NCBI GenBank assembly: GCA_015061145.1
Contig: SUXD01000001.1
Coordinates: 62,001 to 126,000, forward strand
Source of the DNA: Bacteroidales bacterium
GTDB taxonomy: Bacteria > Bacteroidota > Bacteroidia > Bacteroidales > Paludibacteraceae
Direction of reading: 5' to 3'
DNA length: 64,000 nt
This document shows, piece after piece, positions 55,300 through 63,214 of the stretch (positions within the stretch are counted from its first letter, which is position 1; each line of letters opens with the position of its first letter). A program made the translations under genes and the position numbers. Under the pieces are notes generated by a model. It searched no databases. It worked only from the letters and a program-made list of their open reading frames with translations, and was not told the DNA's origin.

Positions 55300-55788
55300 A
55301 TGCTTTCTATCATCGTTGCAATATCAGAAAATTACGCCATAGGCAAAAACAACGACTTGCTTTGCCGCATTTCGGCCGATCTGAAGCGTTTCAAAGCGCT
55401 GACCACGGGACACACCGTCATCATGGGGCGCAACACTTACCTGTCGTTGCCTAATGGTGCATTGCCCAACCGCCGCAACATCGTTGTGAGCCGCACAATG
55501 CATGACGCTGATGACCGCATCGAGATAGCATCATCGCTCGAAGAGGCGATACAGATGTGCAATGACGAGGACGAAGTGTTTGTCATTGGCGGCGCGCAAA
55601 TCTATAAGCGTGCCATCGGCATGGCCGACAGGCTTTACATCACATGGATTCATCATGCGTTTGACGATGCCGATGTGTTCTTCCCAGAAATAGAGATGGA
55701 AGAATGGACTGAAGTGTCAAGAGAACGCCATGCAGCCGATGAGCGTAACGAGTACGACTATTCGTTTGTAGAATATCGGAGAAAATAA
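55300..55788 (+). CDS. folA: Dihydrofolate reductase
   Basis: Reduces dihydrofolate formed by ThyA. The 162-residue protein has SIIVAISENYAIGKNNDLLCRISADLKRFK with the active-site acid in the SADL segment, GHTVIMGRNTYLSLP and the FVIGGAQIYKRAI NADPH-binding turn. Length is normal. It is transcribed in the same direction as thyA. A terminator hairpin lies 62 bases after the stop. Confidence 0.97.
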   Translation: MLSIIVAISENYAIGKNNDLLCRISADLKRFKALTTGHTVIMGRNTYLSLPNGALPNRRNIVVSRTMHDADDRIEIASSLEEAIQMCNDEDEVFVIGGAQIYKRAIGMADRLYITWIHHAFDDADVFFPEIEMEEWTEVSRERHAADERNEYDYSFVEYRRK

Positions 55789-55850
55789 GCTGCGAAAAAA
55801 TCCAAGCATCTGCAGGGAATGAGATTTTCTCTGTAATAATATAACTATTC

Positions 55851-55882
55851 AAGATTGCACATTTAGTGCAATCTTTGTTGTT
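55851..55882 (+). terminator. Terminator after folA
   Basis: A perfect 10-bp stem, 55851-55860 with 55866-55875, five-base loop, followed by TGTTGTTTTT. Confidence 0.8.
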
Positions 55883-55907
55883 TTTGAACATAATCCGTAA
55901 AACCACA

Positions 55908-55924
55908 AAACCTCGTAGAGGTTT
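55908..55924. repeat. Small perfect inverted repeat upstream of the fic gene
   Basis: AAACCTC and GAGGTTT are separated by three bases, with outer CCGT/ACGG bases (55896-55929) that could extend the hairpin. Function unknown. Confidence 0.4.
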
Positions 55925-55983
55925 CACGGTGTGATTGTTATGTGCAGATTTCTCTTTGTTTCCAAATATTCCCAATTATGTTC

Positions 55984-56050
55984 AAAAATTTGCCGTTATC
56001 GGCAAGTTTTTGTATATTTGTGGCATGTTTCATTAAAAACTTGCCGATAG
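55984..56050. promoter_or_regulatory. Three copies of an operator-like element around the fic promoter
   Basis: The element AAAAACTTGCCGATA occurs directly at 56035-56050, inverted at 55995-56011 and as a truncated direct copy (AAAAATTTGCCG) at 55984-55995. Copies one and two form an inverted repeat just upstream of the -7 element; copy three lies between the promoter and the ATG. This layout suits repression by a dimeric DNA-binding protein, most simply the Fic protein's own N-terminal helix-turn-helix. Confidence 0.75.
56013..56020 (+). promoter_or_regulatory. Promoter -7 element of the fic gene
   Basis: TATATTTG matches TAnnTTTG and sits between operator-like copies two and three, 31 bases upstream of the start codon. 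Confidence 0.7.
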
Positions 56051-56051
56051 G

Positions 56052-56933
56052 ATGGATTATATTTCAGTTGTTCAATTTGCCGAGAAGTACGGTATCAGCG
56101 AGCGCACTGCTCGCAATTATTGCGCTTCGGGCAAAATCAGTGGAGCTTTCCTGACAGGAAAGACATGGAACATTCCAGCTGATGCCGCAATGCCACAAAG
56201 GGGGAAACTGCGTGTTTCGCCTTTGCTGGAGCGCTTGCGGCAAGAGTGGGAAGCAAGGATGAAAGGCGGCATTTACCACCGTACGCAGATAGATTTGACA
56301 TACAACTCCAATCATATCGAGGGCAGCCGTTTGAGTGAAGAGCAGACGCGCCGCATTTTTGAAACAAATACGCTTGGTGTGGTGGACGATACTTTGCGCA
56401 TTGACGATATTTTGGAAACAGTCAATCATTTTCGTTGCATTGATTATGTGATTGAACATGCGACCGAAAAACTTACTGAAGCGCATATAAAGCAATTGCA
56501 TGCAATGCTGAAAAACAGTACATCCGATAGCCGTAAGCAGTGGTTTGCCGTCGGAGATTATAAGCGTTTGCCAAACGAGGTGGGTGGAGAAGAAACCATT
56601 CAACCCGAAAAAGTGAAAGAGAGCATGCGTTTATTGCTGTCGTCTTACAATGGTCTGAAGCAGGTTTGTTTTGATGATGTGCTGGATTTTCATGTGAAGT
56701 TCGAACGCATACATCCCTTTCAGGATGGCAATGGTCGTGTGGGGCGTTTGCTGATGTTTTGGCAGTGCCTGCAGTCGGACATAGTTCCGTTCATTATAAC
56801 GGAAGATTTGCGTTTTTACTATTATCGTGGCATTCAGCATTGGGGACATACAGATGGATTCTTGCGTGACACTTGCCTTACAGCGCAAGATAATTACAAG
56901 CGTATGCTTGACTATTTCAAAATTAAGTACTGA
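56052..56933 (+). CDS. Fic-domain protein with N-terminal helix-turn-helix, self-inhibited class
   Basis: A 293-residue protein. Residues about 1-45 form a helix-turn-helix (FAEKYGISERTARNYCASGKISG). The inhibitory helix motif (S/T)xxxE(G/N) is present as SNHIEG at residues 86-91, before the Fic core. The catalytic loop HPFQDGNGRVGR at 221-232 is complete, so the protein should transfer AMP (or another nucleotide moiety) to a protein target once inhibition is relieved. With the motif N-terminal to the core it belongs to the class II arrangement. It is flanked by a terminator upstream and has three operator-like repeats at its promoter. Target unknown; no antitoxin gene is adjacent. Confidence 0.9.
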   Translation: MDYISVVQFAEKYGISERTARNYCASGKISGAFLTGKTWNIPADAAMPQRGKLRVSPLLERLRQEWEARMKGGIYHRTQIDLTYNSNHIEGSRLSEEQTRRIFETNTLGVVDDTLRIDDILETVNHFRCIDYVIEHATEKLTEAHIKQLHAMLKNSTSDSRKQWFAVGDYKRLPNEVGGEETIQPEKVKESMRLLLSSYNGLKQVCFDDVLDFHVKFERIHPFQDGNGRVGRLLMFWQCLQSDIVPFIITEDLRFYYYRGIQHWGHTDGFLRDTCLTAQDNYKRMLDYFKIKY

Positions 56934-57192
56934 ACAAAAAAAATGCGGGTAGAAAGGCGTTCCGTATGAATGCCAGATATTAATTTTGTGAAACACCTAC
57001 GGCGTTTTTGTGTGTGGTTGGTGGTGGTTTTTATTAATATGTAAGTCCTAACGGACTATTATCTCCCTTCTGTCGATAATTTCTAATTTGAAAATTTGAA
57101 GATTTTGTCTGCGTCAGAGTCATAGTCAGTGTCAAAGTCATAGTCCATTGTCAATTATCCATAATCCATTATCAATTGTCAATTAATTTCCC
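56934..57192. other. Intergenic region with degenerate repeats, no gene seen
   Basis: About 260 bases between fic and the guaA promoter. The first part holds no recognised signal. From about 57110 simple repeats appear: variants of GTCAGAGTCATAGTCAGTGTC, then ATTGTCAATTATCCATAATCC-like units, leading into the guaA promoter. Confidence 0.6.
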
Positions 57193-57200
57193 TATCTTTG
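57193..57200 (+). promoter_or_regulatory. Promoter -7 element of guaA
   Basis: TATCTTTG, exact consensus, 91 bases before the guaA start. The 37 bases ending here (57165-57201) closely match the ung promoter region. Confidence 0.6.
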
Positions 57201-57291
57201 TACTTTCATTCCGTCAATGCGACTTTAACGGAGCGAAATTCCTATTTTATTGGAAATTAAATAATTAGATAATTGAATAATTGAACAGTTT

Positions 57292-59085
57292 ATGGAAAAG
57301 ATTGTAGTTCTTGATTTTGGCGGTCAGTATGCCCACTTGATAGCGAACAGGGTGCGCCGTTTGGGTGTGTTCACCGAGATTCACTCGCCCAATGCTCCTG
57401 TAGCGGAGTTGGCAGGCGCAAGCGGAATTATTTACAGCGGCGGTCCGTCAAGTGTGTATGCCGAAGATGCGCCGGAATACAATCCCGAAATCATCAATAT
57501 ACCGGTTCCTAAACTTGGCATTTGTTATGGCCATCAGCTTTTGGCGCAGCAGTTGGGCGGTACGGTCACTCCGGGCAAAGTGAAAGAGTATGGTATTGCC
57601 GACCTGCAGCTGACAGATGCATCGCATCCCTTGCTGAAAGACATCCCGGCTTCTTCGCCCATGTGGATGAGTCATGGCGACGCCGTATCGGCTTTGCCCG
57701 ACGGCTATCGCATTATCGCTTCCACCAAAGACTGTCCGGTGGCAGCGGTGGCATTCGACGAAAGAAAAATTTACGGCATACAGTTCCATCCCGAAGTGAC
57801 ACATAGCAAGTTCGGATTGAAACTGCTCGAAAATTTTGTGAATATCTGCGGTTGCCAGCGTACATGGAATATGAAAAGCTATCTGCCGCAAATTTCGGAG
57901 AAAATCCGTACCGAGGTGGGCGACAGAAAAGTGTTCTTGCTCGTGTCGGGCGGCGTGGACAGTACCGTGGCCTTTGTGTTGCTCAACCGTGTTTTGGGCA
58001 CCGAGCGCGTGTTAGGCCTTCATATCGACAATGGCATGATGCGTATGGACGAGTCGGCCAAAATCATCGACTTCTTGAAAGCAGAAGGCATGCATAATTT
58101 GCGCGTGGTGGATGCTACCAACGATTTTCTCGGACGATTGGAAGGTATCACAGCTCCCGAGGAGAAACGCAAGCGCATTGGCGCAACATTCTTGGTGGTG
58201 AAAGACGAAGAGATGAAAAAACTCAACCTCGACCCGAAAGAATGGATGATAGCGCAAGGAACCATTTATCCTGATACGATAGAAAGCGGCGGAACGAAAA
58301 ATGCCGACCTTATTAAGACGCATCACAACCGTGTGAAAGAAGTGATGGACCTGATGGAGCAAGGCCTTTTGCTCGAACCGCTGGCCGACCTCTATAAAGA
58401 CGAGGTGCGTATGTTGGGTGAAGAGTTGGGGATACCTCACAATCTGGTATGGCGCCATCCGTTCCCCGGTCCCGGACTTGGCGTGCGTCTGCTTTGTACC
58501 GACGGCAAGGGCGAGTTCGCCACGAATGCCGATGTGCCCGGATTGGACGACTATCTGAAAGAAAACAACATTGAAGGCAAAGTGCTGCCCGTGAAAAGTG
58601 TGGGTGTGCAGGGCGATGGGCGTACATACGCACAGCCGTTTCTCATTACCACACCAAATATTTCGTGGAAGCAATGCGAGAAATTCTCGACTGAGATTGT
58701 GAACCGATTCAAAACAATCAACCGTGTGATATGGCAAGTGGGAACCGTTTCTGACGAAATGCCTAAATTGGTGGCACAATATGCTACGAAAGACAAATTC
58801 GACACATTGCGCAAGTTCGATAATATCTGCACCGAATTTTTGCAGGCCAACGATTTGTACGAAAAAATATGGCAGATGCCAGTAGTGCTTACGCCATTGC
58901 GCGTGCAAGACAAGCCTTGCGTGGTGATGCGCCCGGTGAACAGTTCGGAGGCTATGACGGCTAATTTTGCCGAGATAGACCAGACGCTGTTGCAAGGATT
59001 GTGGAAAAACTTCCAGGCCGACGGCGCAGGCTCGCTTTGGTATGATGTCACCCACAAACCTCCAGGAACGATTGAGTGGGAGTAA
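57292..59085 (+). CDS. guaA: GMP synthase (glutamine-hydrolysing)
   Basis: Aminates XMP to GMP. The 597-residue protein has the glutaminase with Cys78 in GICYGHQ and His166/Glu168 in QFHPEV, the ATP-pyrophosphatase P-loop SGGVDS at 219-224, and the C-terminal dimerisation domain ending KPPGTIEWE. It is about 70 residues longer than the 525-residue E. coli enzyme; the extra sequence lies after PGPGLGVRLL (around residues 405-455), an insertion that seems closer to the long eukaryotic-type enzymes. No purine riboswitch was recognised upstream. Confidence 0.96.
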   Translation: MEKIVVLDFGGQYAHLIANRVRRLGVFTEIHSPNAPVAELAGASGIIYSGGPSSVYAEDAPEYNPEIINIPVPKLGICYGHQLLAQQLGGTVTPGKVKEYGIADLQLTDASHPLLKDIPASSPMWMSHGDAVSALPDGYRIIASTKDCPVAAVAFDERKIYGIQFHPEVTHSKFGLKLLENFVNICGCQRTWNMKSYLPQISEKIRTEVGDRKVFLLVSGGVDSTVAFVLLNRVLGTERVLGLHIDNGMMRMDESAKIIDFLKAEGMHNLRVVDATNDFLGRLEGITAPEEKRKRIGATFLVVKDEEMKKLNLDPKEWMIAQGTIYPDTIESGGTKNADLIKTHHNRVKEVMDLMEQGLLLEPLADLYKDEVRMLGEELGIPHNLVWRHPFPGPGLGVRLLCTDGKGEFATNADVPGLDDYLKENNIEGKVLPVKSVGVQGDGRTYAQPFLITTPNISWKQCEKFSTEIVNRFKTINRVIWQVGTVSDEMPKLVAQYATKDKFDTLRKFDNICTEFLQANDLYEKIWQMPVVLTPLRVQDKPCVVMRPVNSSEAMTANFAEIDQTLLQGLWKNFQADGAGSLWYDVTHKPPGTIEWE

Positions 59086-59096
59086 GAAACAGATGT

Positions 59097-59813
59097 ATGT
59101 TGCGTAAAATAGTCTGTATATTTTTTTTGCTGTTCATGACGGTGTCACTTTCGGCACAGAAATGGATGGTAAAAAAGATGAATAGAGACAGTGTTGCTGA
59201 TGTGCAACTGATATATGTGAAACCTTATGTTTATGCTGTCGAAAAATCAGGTTCGCTGTATCAGGACTCGCTGTCGGATGCGGCTGCCGAGAATCTGTAC
59301 AAGCTGATAAGGGACTCCCTTGGGTTGTCGTTTTCATATAGAACGATAATTGCAGATTCGTTGGAGCGTGCCGCACTTTTTGAAGAGGTCTGGAGTTTTT
59401 ACAATCAAGTGCTCTATCAGCGAAATGATGACGATTCAGACGAAATTTATCGTAAAAAGAAAAAAGACGCAGAGCCGAAAGAGGCAATGTCTGTTCGCCA
59501 TTATTTGCCAATGCGAATGGATTCTTTGACAACGCTTTCGGAAGCGCGTTACTCGATGTTCATTTGTGCCAAGGGCTTTGTGTTGGATGCCAAGGAATAT
59601 ACGAAACAGGTTGTGCTTGGTGTCATGGCAAGTTTTGTCTCTTTTGGAGCAGTCTATTATATTCCATATAAGGCAGGAAACGAGGTCACAGTTTTGCTGG
59701 TTGACAATGATACGGGGCAATTGCTTTACCGCAACAGGAATTTTGCCGAGATAAGCCATGTTGATTCAGAACAGGTGTGCCTTCAGTTGAAAAGATTGTT
59801 CAAGAAATTTTAG
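59097..59813 (+). CDS. Secreted protein of unknown function
   Basis: A 238-residue protein starting MLRKIVCIFFLLFMTVSLSAQ, a signal peptide with likely cleavage after SAQ or SLSA. The mature part is charged, with a lysine-rich stretch around residue 120 and one hydrophobic segment near residues 175-195 (VVLGVMASFVSFGAVYYIPY) that could be a membrane helix or buried strand. No family was recognised. It begins 11 bases after guaA, so it is probably cotranscribed, and ends 3 bases from the convergent rRNA methyltransferase gene with no terminator between. Confidence 0.7.
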   Translation: MLRKIVCIFFLLFMTVSLSAQKWMVKKMNRDSVADVQLIYVKPYVYAVEKSGSLYQDSLSDAAAENLYKLIRDSLGLSFSYRTIIADSLERAALFEEVWSFYNQVLYQRNDDDSDEIYRKKKKDAEPKEAMSVRHYLPMRMDSLTTLSEARYSMFICAKGFVLDAKEYTKQVVLGVMASFVSFGAVYYIPYKAGNEVTVLLVDNDTGQLLYRNRNFAEISHVDSEQVCLQLKRLFKKF

Positions 59814-59816
59814 AAT

Positions 59817-60560
59817 CTATCTTCTGAATTCCGAGCAGACGATGGCGGTGGCAATCGCTACATTGAGCGACTCAGAGGTCTCAGTGTTTTTTGAGAAATT
59901 AGGTATCAGCAGGCGCTCGGTGACAAGTTTGCCCACTTCAGTGGAAATGCCGTTTCCTTCGTTGCCCATCACGATAATGCCATGCTTGGGCAGTTGTTTC
60001 ATGTATATGTTTTCGCCGTCGAGAGAAGTGCCGAATATAGGAGTCTCGCTGCTTATTTCAGACAGAAATTTAGGCAAATCGATGTAGTGCACTTTGACGC
60101 GTCCTACAGCTCCCATAGTGGCTTGCACCGTTTTGGGGTTGTAAATGTCGGCGGTGCCCGTCGAGCAGAAAATGTTGCGTATCCCGAACCAATCGGCAAT
60201 TCTCACAATAGTGCCCATATTTCCCGGGTCTTGCACCGAATCGAGAGCCAGCGACAGGCTGCTTTTCACTTCTTTGTAATCAATTTTGAAAGACGGCTGT
60301 TCAAATATGCCGACAACGGGTTGAGGTGTCTTTTGCAAAGAGACAATCTCTATTTCTTTGGGTGTTGCCACGATGGTTTCGTTTGACTCGATATGGTGCT
60401 CGTTCAACCACTTGTCGGTGGCGATGAGCGTGACGCAACGGCAGTGTTTGGCAATGTCGCACACCGATTTAGTGCCTTCTGCGACAAACAGTTTCAGTTC
60501 GTCGCGGAATTTTTTCTGCGAAAGAGATTTTATCAGCTTTATTTTTCCTTTGCTCAACAT
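59817..60560 (-). CDS. SpoU/TrmH-family RNA 2'-O-methyltransferase
   Basis: A 247-residue protein with an N-terminal substrate-binding domain (KIKLIKSLSQKKFRDELKLFVAEG) and a C-terminal SPOUT knot with LDSVQDPGNMGTIVRIADWFG, MGNEGNGIS and SLNVAIATAIV, all three SpoU motifs. It should methylate ribose in rRNA or tRNA using SAM; the site is not predictable. It is divergent from tamL. Confidence 0.93.
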   Translation of the reverse strand: MLSKGKIKLIKSLSQKKFRDELKLFVAEGTKSVCDIAKHCRCVTLIATDKWLNEHHIESNETIVATPKEIEIVSLQKTPQPVVGIFEQPSFKIDYKEVKSSLSLALDSVQDPGNMGTIVRIADWFGIRNIFCSTGTADIYNPKTVQATMGAVGRVKVHYIDLPKFLSEISSETPIFGTSLDGENIYMKQLPKHGIIVMGNEGNGISTEVGKLVTERLLIPNFSKNTETSESLNVAIATAIVCSEFRR

Positions 60561-60564
60561 ATTG

Positions 60565-60572
60565 CAAAGATA
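60565..60572 (-). promoter_or_regulatory. Promoter -7 element of the SpoU-type gene
   Basis: On the minus strand TATCTTTG ends 4 bases before the ATG, so the transcript would start at or next to the initiation codon (leaderless). Confidence 0.5.
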
Positions 60573-60620
60573 TTTGAAAAAATTGAAGATTCGGATAATT
60601 CTTTATTGCAAATTACTTTT

Positions 60621-60628
60621 TATCTTTG
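60621..60628 (+). promoter_or_regulatory. Promoter -7 element of tamL
   Basis: TATCTTTG, exact consensus, 28 bases before the tamL start. Confidence 0.65.
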
Positions 60629-60656
60629 TGTTTTAGTTGTTTCCTGTAAGACATTT

Positions 60657-62951
60657 ATGAGCAGAAAAGTTTTTTATATCGTGACATTGGTGTTGCTGCT
60701 CTCGTCTTGTAGTGCCTATAAGTATGTTCCGGAAGGGGAGTATCTGCTTCGCAATACATCGGTAAAAACAGATATTCCGAAGGAGGATCTTGGCAATGCG
60801 AATCTCAAGCAATATCTGCGCCAGACTCCTAACACCCGAATCTTCGGCGTGTTCCCGATGTCGTTGCATTTGTACAGCCTTTCAGGAAAAGATTCAACGC
60901 GGTGGATAAACCGTTTTCTGCATAAGATAGGTTCTGCGCCGCAGGTCTATTCGGACCGAAAGCGAATACAGTCGGCCAACGAGTTGCAGAAGTTCGCCCA
61001 AAGCAAGGGCTTTGTGGATGCCAGTGTCATTACGGATGTGTCGCTTAAAAAGAGAAAGGCTTATGTTACATATAATCTTTATGGAAAAGCGCCTTATCGG
61101 TTGCGCAATTTTTCTTTCCACTGCCGCGATACGCTGATTCAGAAGATTGTGCGTTCCGATTCCATTCATTCGTTGCTCAGGCCAGGCGCATTGTTCGATT
61201 TGGATGTGCTTGATTCCGAACGTCAGCGCATAGCGTCGTTGCTGCAGCGGAACGGATATTATAATTTTGGGAAAGAGAACATGCATTATGTGGCCGACAG
61301 CACCAAGGGTACAAATCAGGTGGATGTGCGTTTGCTGATTCGTTCCCGTGTTCGTCAGCAGGTTTCCGATTCAGTGTATGTGTCTTCTGAATTTTCGCAA
61401 TACAAGATAGGGCGCGTGTTCTTTTTTGCCTCGTACGATCCCATCAACGGCATGCAGACGGCAGGAATGGACTCGGTGGTGCATGACGGTTATGTAATCT
61501 ATTATACCAAAAAGCTGAAACTTCGTCCGAAAGTGCTTATCGGCAATTGCTATGTCAAACCTGGAGAATTGTATAACGAGCGGCATGTGGAGCGCACCTA
61601 TACGGCTTTCAATGTGCTGCCTGCCATTAATTATGTTGACATCAGATTTGTCGAAAGCAAAACGCAGCCTCATGTGCTCGATTGCCTGATACTGCTGGCT
61701 CCGGGAAAGCCGCAGTCTTATTCGCTCGACATTGAAGGCACCAATTCTAATGGCGACCTTGGGTTTGCCGGCATTCTTGGTTATCAGCATAAGAACATAT
61801 TCAGGGGCTCGGAGACTTTGAAGGCTTCTATAAAGTATGCGCGAGAAACGGAAACGGGGTCGCTTTCCGATCTGCTTAAGCATACCTCAAATGAAGTGGA
61901 GGGGAATATTTCGCTGCGTTTCCCGAAATTTTTGTTCCCATTCATAAAACAAGAGTTCAAGCAAAAGGTGCGCGCAACCACCGAGTTCGGATTCAATTAC
62001 AACTACCAGCGTAGGGCTGAATTTTCACGTACCTATTCTACGGCCAGCGTCAAGTACAATTGGATTTCGCGCAATACGCGCCTGCGTCAGACTGTCGATT
62101 TGTGCGACATCAGTTACATATATCTTCCTTATGTGTCTGATGCTTTTCGCGAACGTTATCTGAATAGCGGTTCCATATTGAAATACAGTTACGAGGACCA
62201 GTTGTTGGTGGGGTGCGGCTATTCGTTTTCGCTTGCCAAACAGCCGATATCAAAACTGAAGGATAATTTCACGTTACGTTTCAGCGCCGAAACGGCAGGT
62301 AACCTCTTTTACGTACTCTCGCCGGTTTTCAGTTTGAGTAAAGTTGATGGTTCGTATACCATCGGGAAAATAAAATATGCCCAGTATATCAGGGGAACGG
62401 TGGATTTCTCTTACGATAAGTTTATCAGCAAGAAGAATAACATCGTGTTCCATATCGGTGCAGGAATGGCTTGTCCTTACGGAAATTCCTCGGTTGTCCC
62501 GTTCGAGAAACGATTCATTAGTGGCGGCGCAAACAGTGTCAGAGGATGGTCTGTACGCACCCTTGGTCCAGGTACTTACTCATACGCCGACGATATCGAC
62601 TATATGAACCAGTCGGGAGATATAAAGCTTGATTTGAACATTGAATATCGGTTCAAAATGTTTTGGCGCATTGAGGGCGCGCTGTTTGCCGATGCAGGAA
62701 ATGTGTGGACGCTGAACGAGTACAATACACAGCCTGGCGGAAAGTTCCATTTTTCGGATTTCTACAAGCAAATGGCGTTGGGCTACGGAGCTGGCCTGCG
62801 TTTCGATTTCACATATTTCTTGGTGCGTTTCGATTTTGGCCTGAAAGCATACGATCCATCCAAGATAGCAGAGGGAAAGGCGTGGCGTTTCGCTAATTTC
62901 AAATGGAAGAATGACAAGGCTTTCCATTTTGCCATCGGTTACCCGTTCTGA
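60657..62951 (+). CDS. tamL: TamA/BamA-family outer-membrane lipoprotein (TamL)
   Basis: A 764-residue protein. The start MSRKVFYIVTLVLLLSSCSAYKYVPEGEYLL gives a lipoprotein signal with lipobox LSSC, which distinguishes TamL of Bacteroidota from TamA. POTRA-like repeats fill about residues 25-380 (KAYVTYNLYGKAPYRLRNF, KVLIGNCYVKPGELYNERHVERTYTAF) and a 16-strand Omp85 barrel the rest, with RFISGGANSVRGWSVRTLGPG as the conserved barrel loop (the VRGW motif) and a C-terminal strand ending FAIGYPF. It probably inserts or exports outer-membrane components. The in-frame extension to 60393 overlaps the divergent methyltransferase gene and contains the promoter, so it is rejected. Confidence 0.9.
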   Translation: MSRKVFYIVTLVLLLSSCSAYKYVPEGEYLLRNTSVKTDIPKEDLGNANLKQYLRQTPNTRIFGVFPMSLHLYSLSGKDSTRWINRFLHKIGSAPQVYSDRKRIQSANELQKFAQSKGFVDASVITDVSLKKRKAYVTYNLYGKAPYRLRNFSFHCRDTLIQKIVRSDSIHSLLRPGALFDLDVLDSERQRIASLLQRNGYYNFGKENMHYVADSTKGTNQVDVRLLIRSRVRQQVSDSVYVSSEFSQYKIGRVFFFASYDPINGMQTAGMDSVVHDGYVIYYTKKLKLRPKVLIGNCYVKPGELYNERHVERTYTAFNVLPAINYVDIRFVESKTQPHVLDCLILLAPGKPQSYSLDIEGTNSNGDLGFAGILGYQHKNIFRGSETLKASIKYARETETGSLSDLLKHTSNEVEGNISLRFPKFLFPFIKQEFKQKVRATTEFGFNYNYQRRAEFSRTYSTASVKYNWISRNTRLRQTVDLCDISYIYLPYVSDAFRERYLNSGSILKYSYEDQLLVGCGYSFSLAKQPISKLKDNFTLRFSAETAGNLFYVLSPVFSLSKVDGSYTIGKIKYAQYIRGTVDFSYDKFISKKNNIVFHIGAGMACPYGNSSVVPFEKRFISGGANSVRGWSVRTLGPGTYSYADDIDYMNQSGDIKLDLNIEYRFKMFWRIEGALFADAGNVWTLNEYNTQPGGKFHFSDFYKQMALGYGAGLRFDFTYFLVRFDFGLKAYDPSKIAEGKAWRFANFKWKNDKAFHFAIGYPF

Positions 62952-63011
62952 TTCGTATTCGGCATGTAAAATTATCGTTGACATTTGCAATAAAATTTAA
63001 ATAGCTTCTTA

Positions 63012-63041
63012 TTGTCAAATAAAAAAAATGTAGTACCTTTG
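63012..63041 (+). promoter_or_regulatory. Promoter of tRNA-Arg(UCU)
   Basis: TTG at 63012-63014 and TACCTTTG at 63034-63041 are 19 bases apart, matching the consensus. The tRNA starts 15 bases downstream. Confidence 0.8.
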
Positions 63042-63056
63042 CACCACGAAACTGAT

Positions 63057-63130
<74 letters not shown>

Positions 63131-63143
63131 CATTTCTTGAAAA

Positions 63144-63172
63144 AAAGACTGTCTTACAGGCAGTCTTTCTTT
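63144..63172 (+). terminator. Terminator after tRNA-Arg(UCU)
   Basis: Perfect 8-bp stem, 63144-63151 with 63161-63168, flanked by A-rich and T-rich sequence. Confidence 0.75.
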
Positions 63173-63214
63173 CATTTACGATAAAAATAAGCACAACTTG
63201 CCAAAAGTACATTT

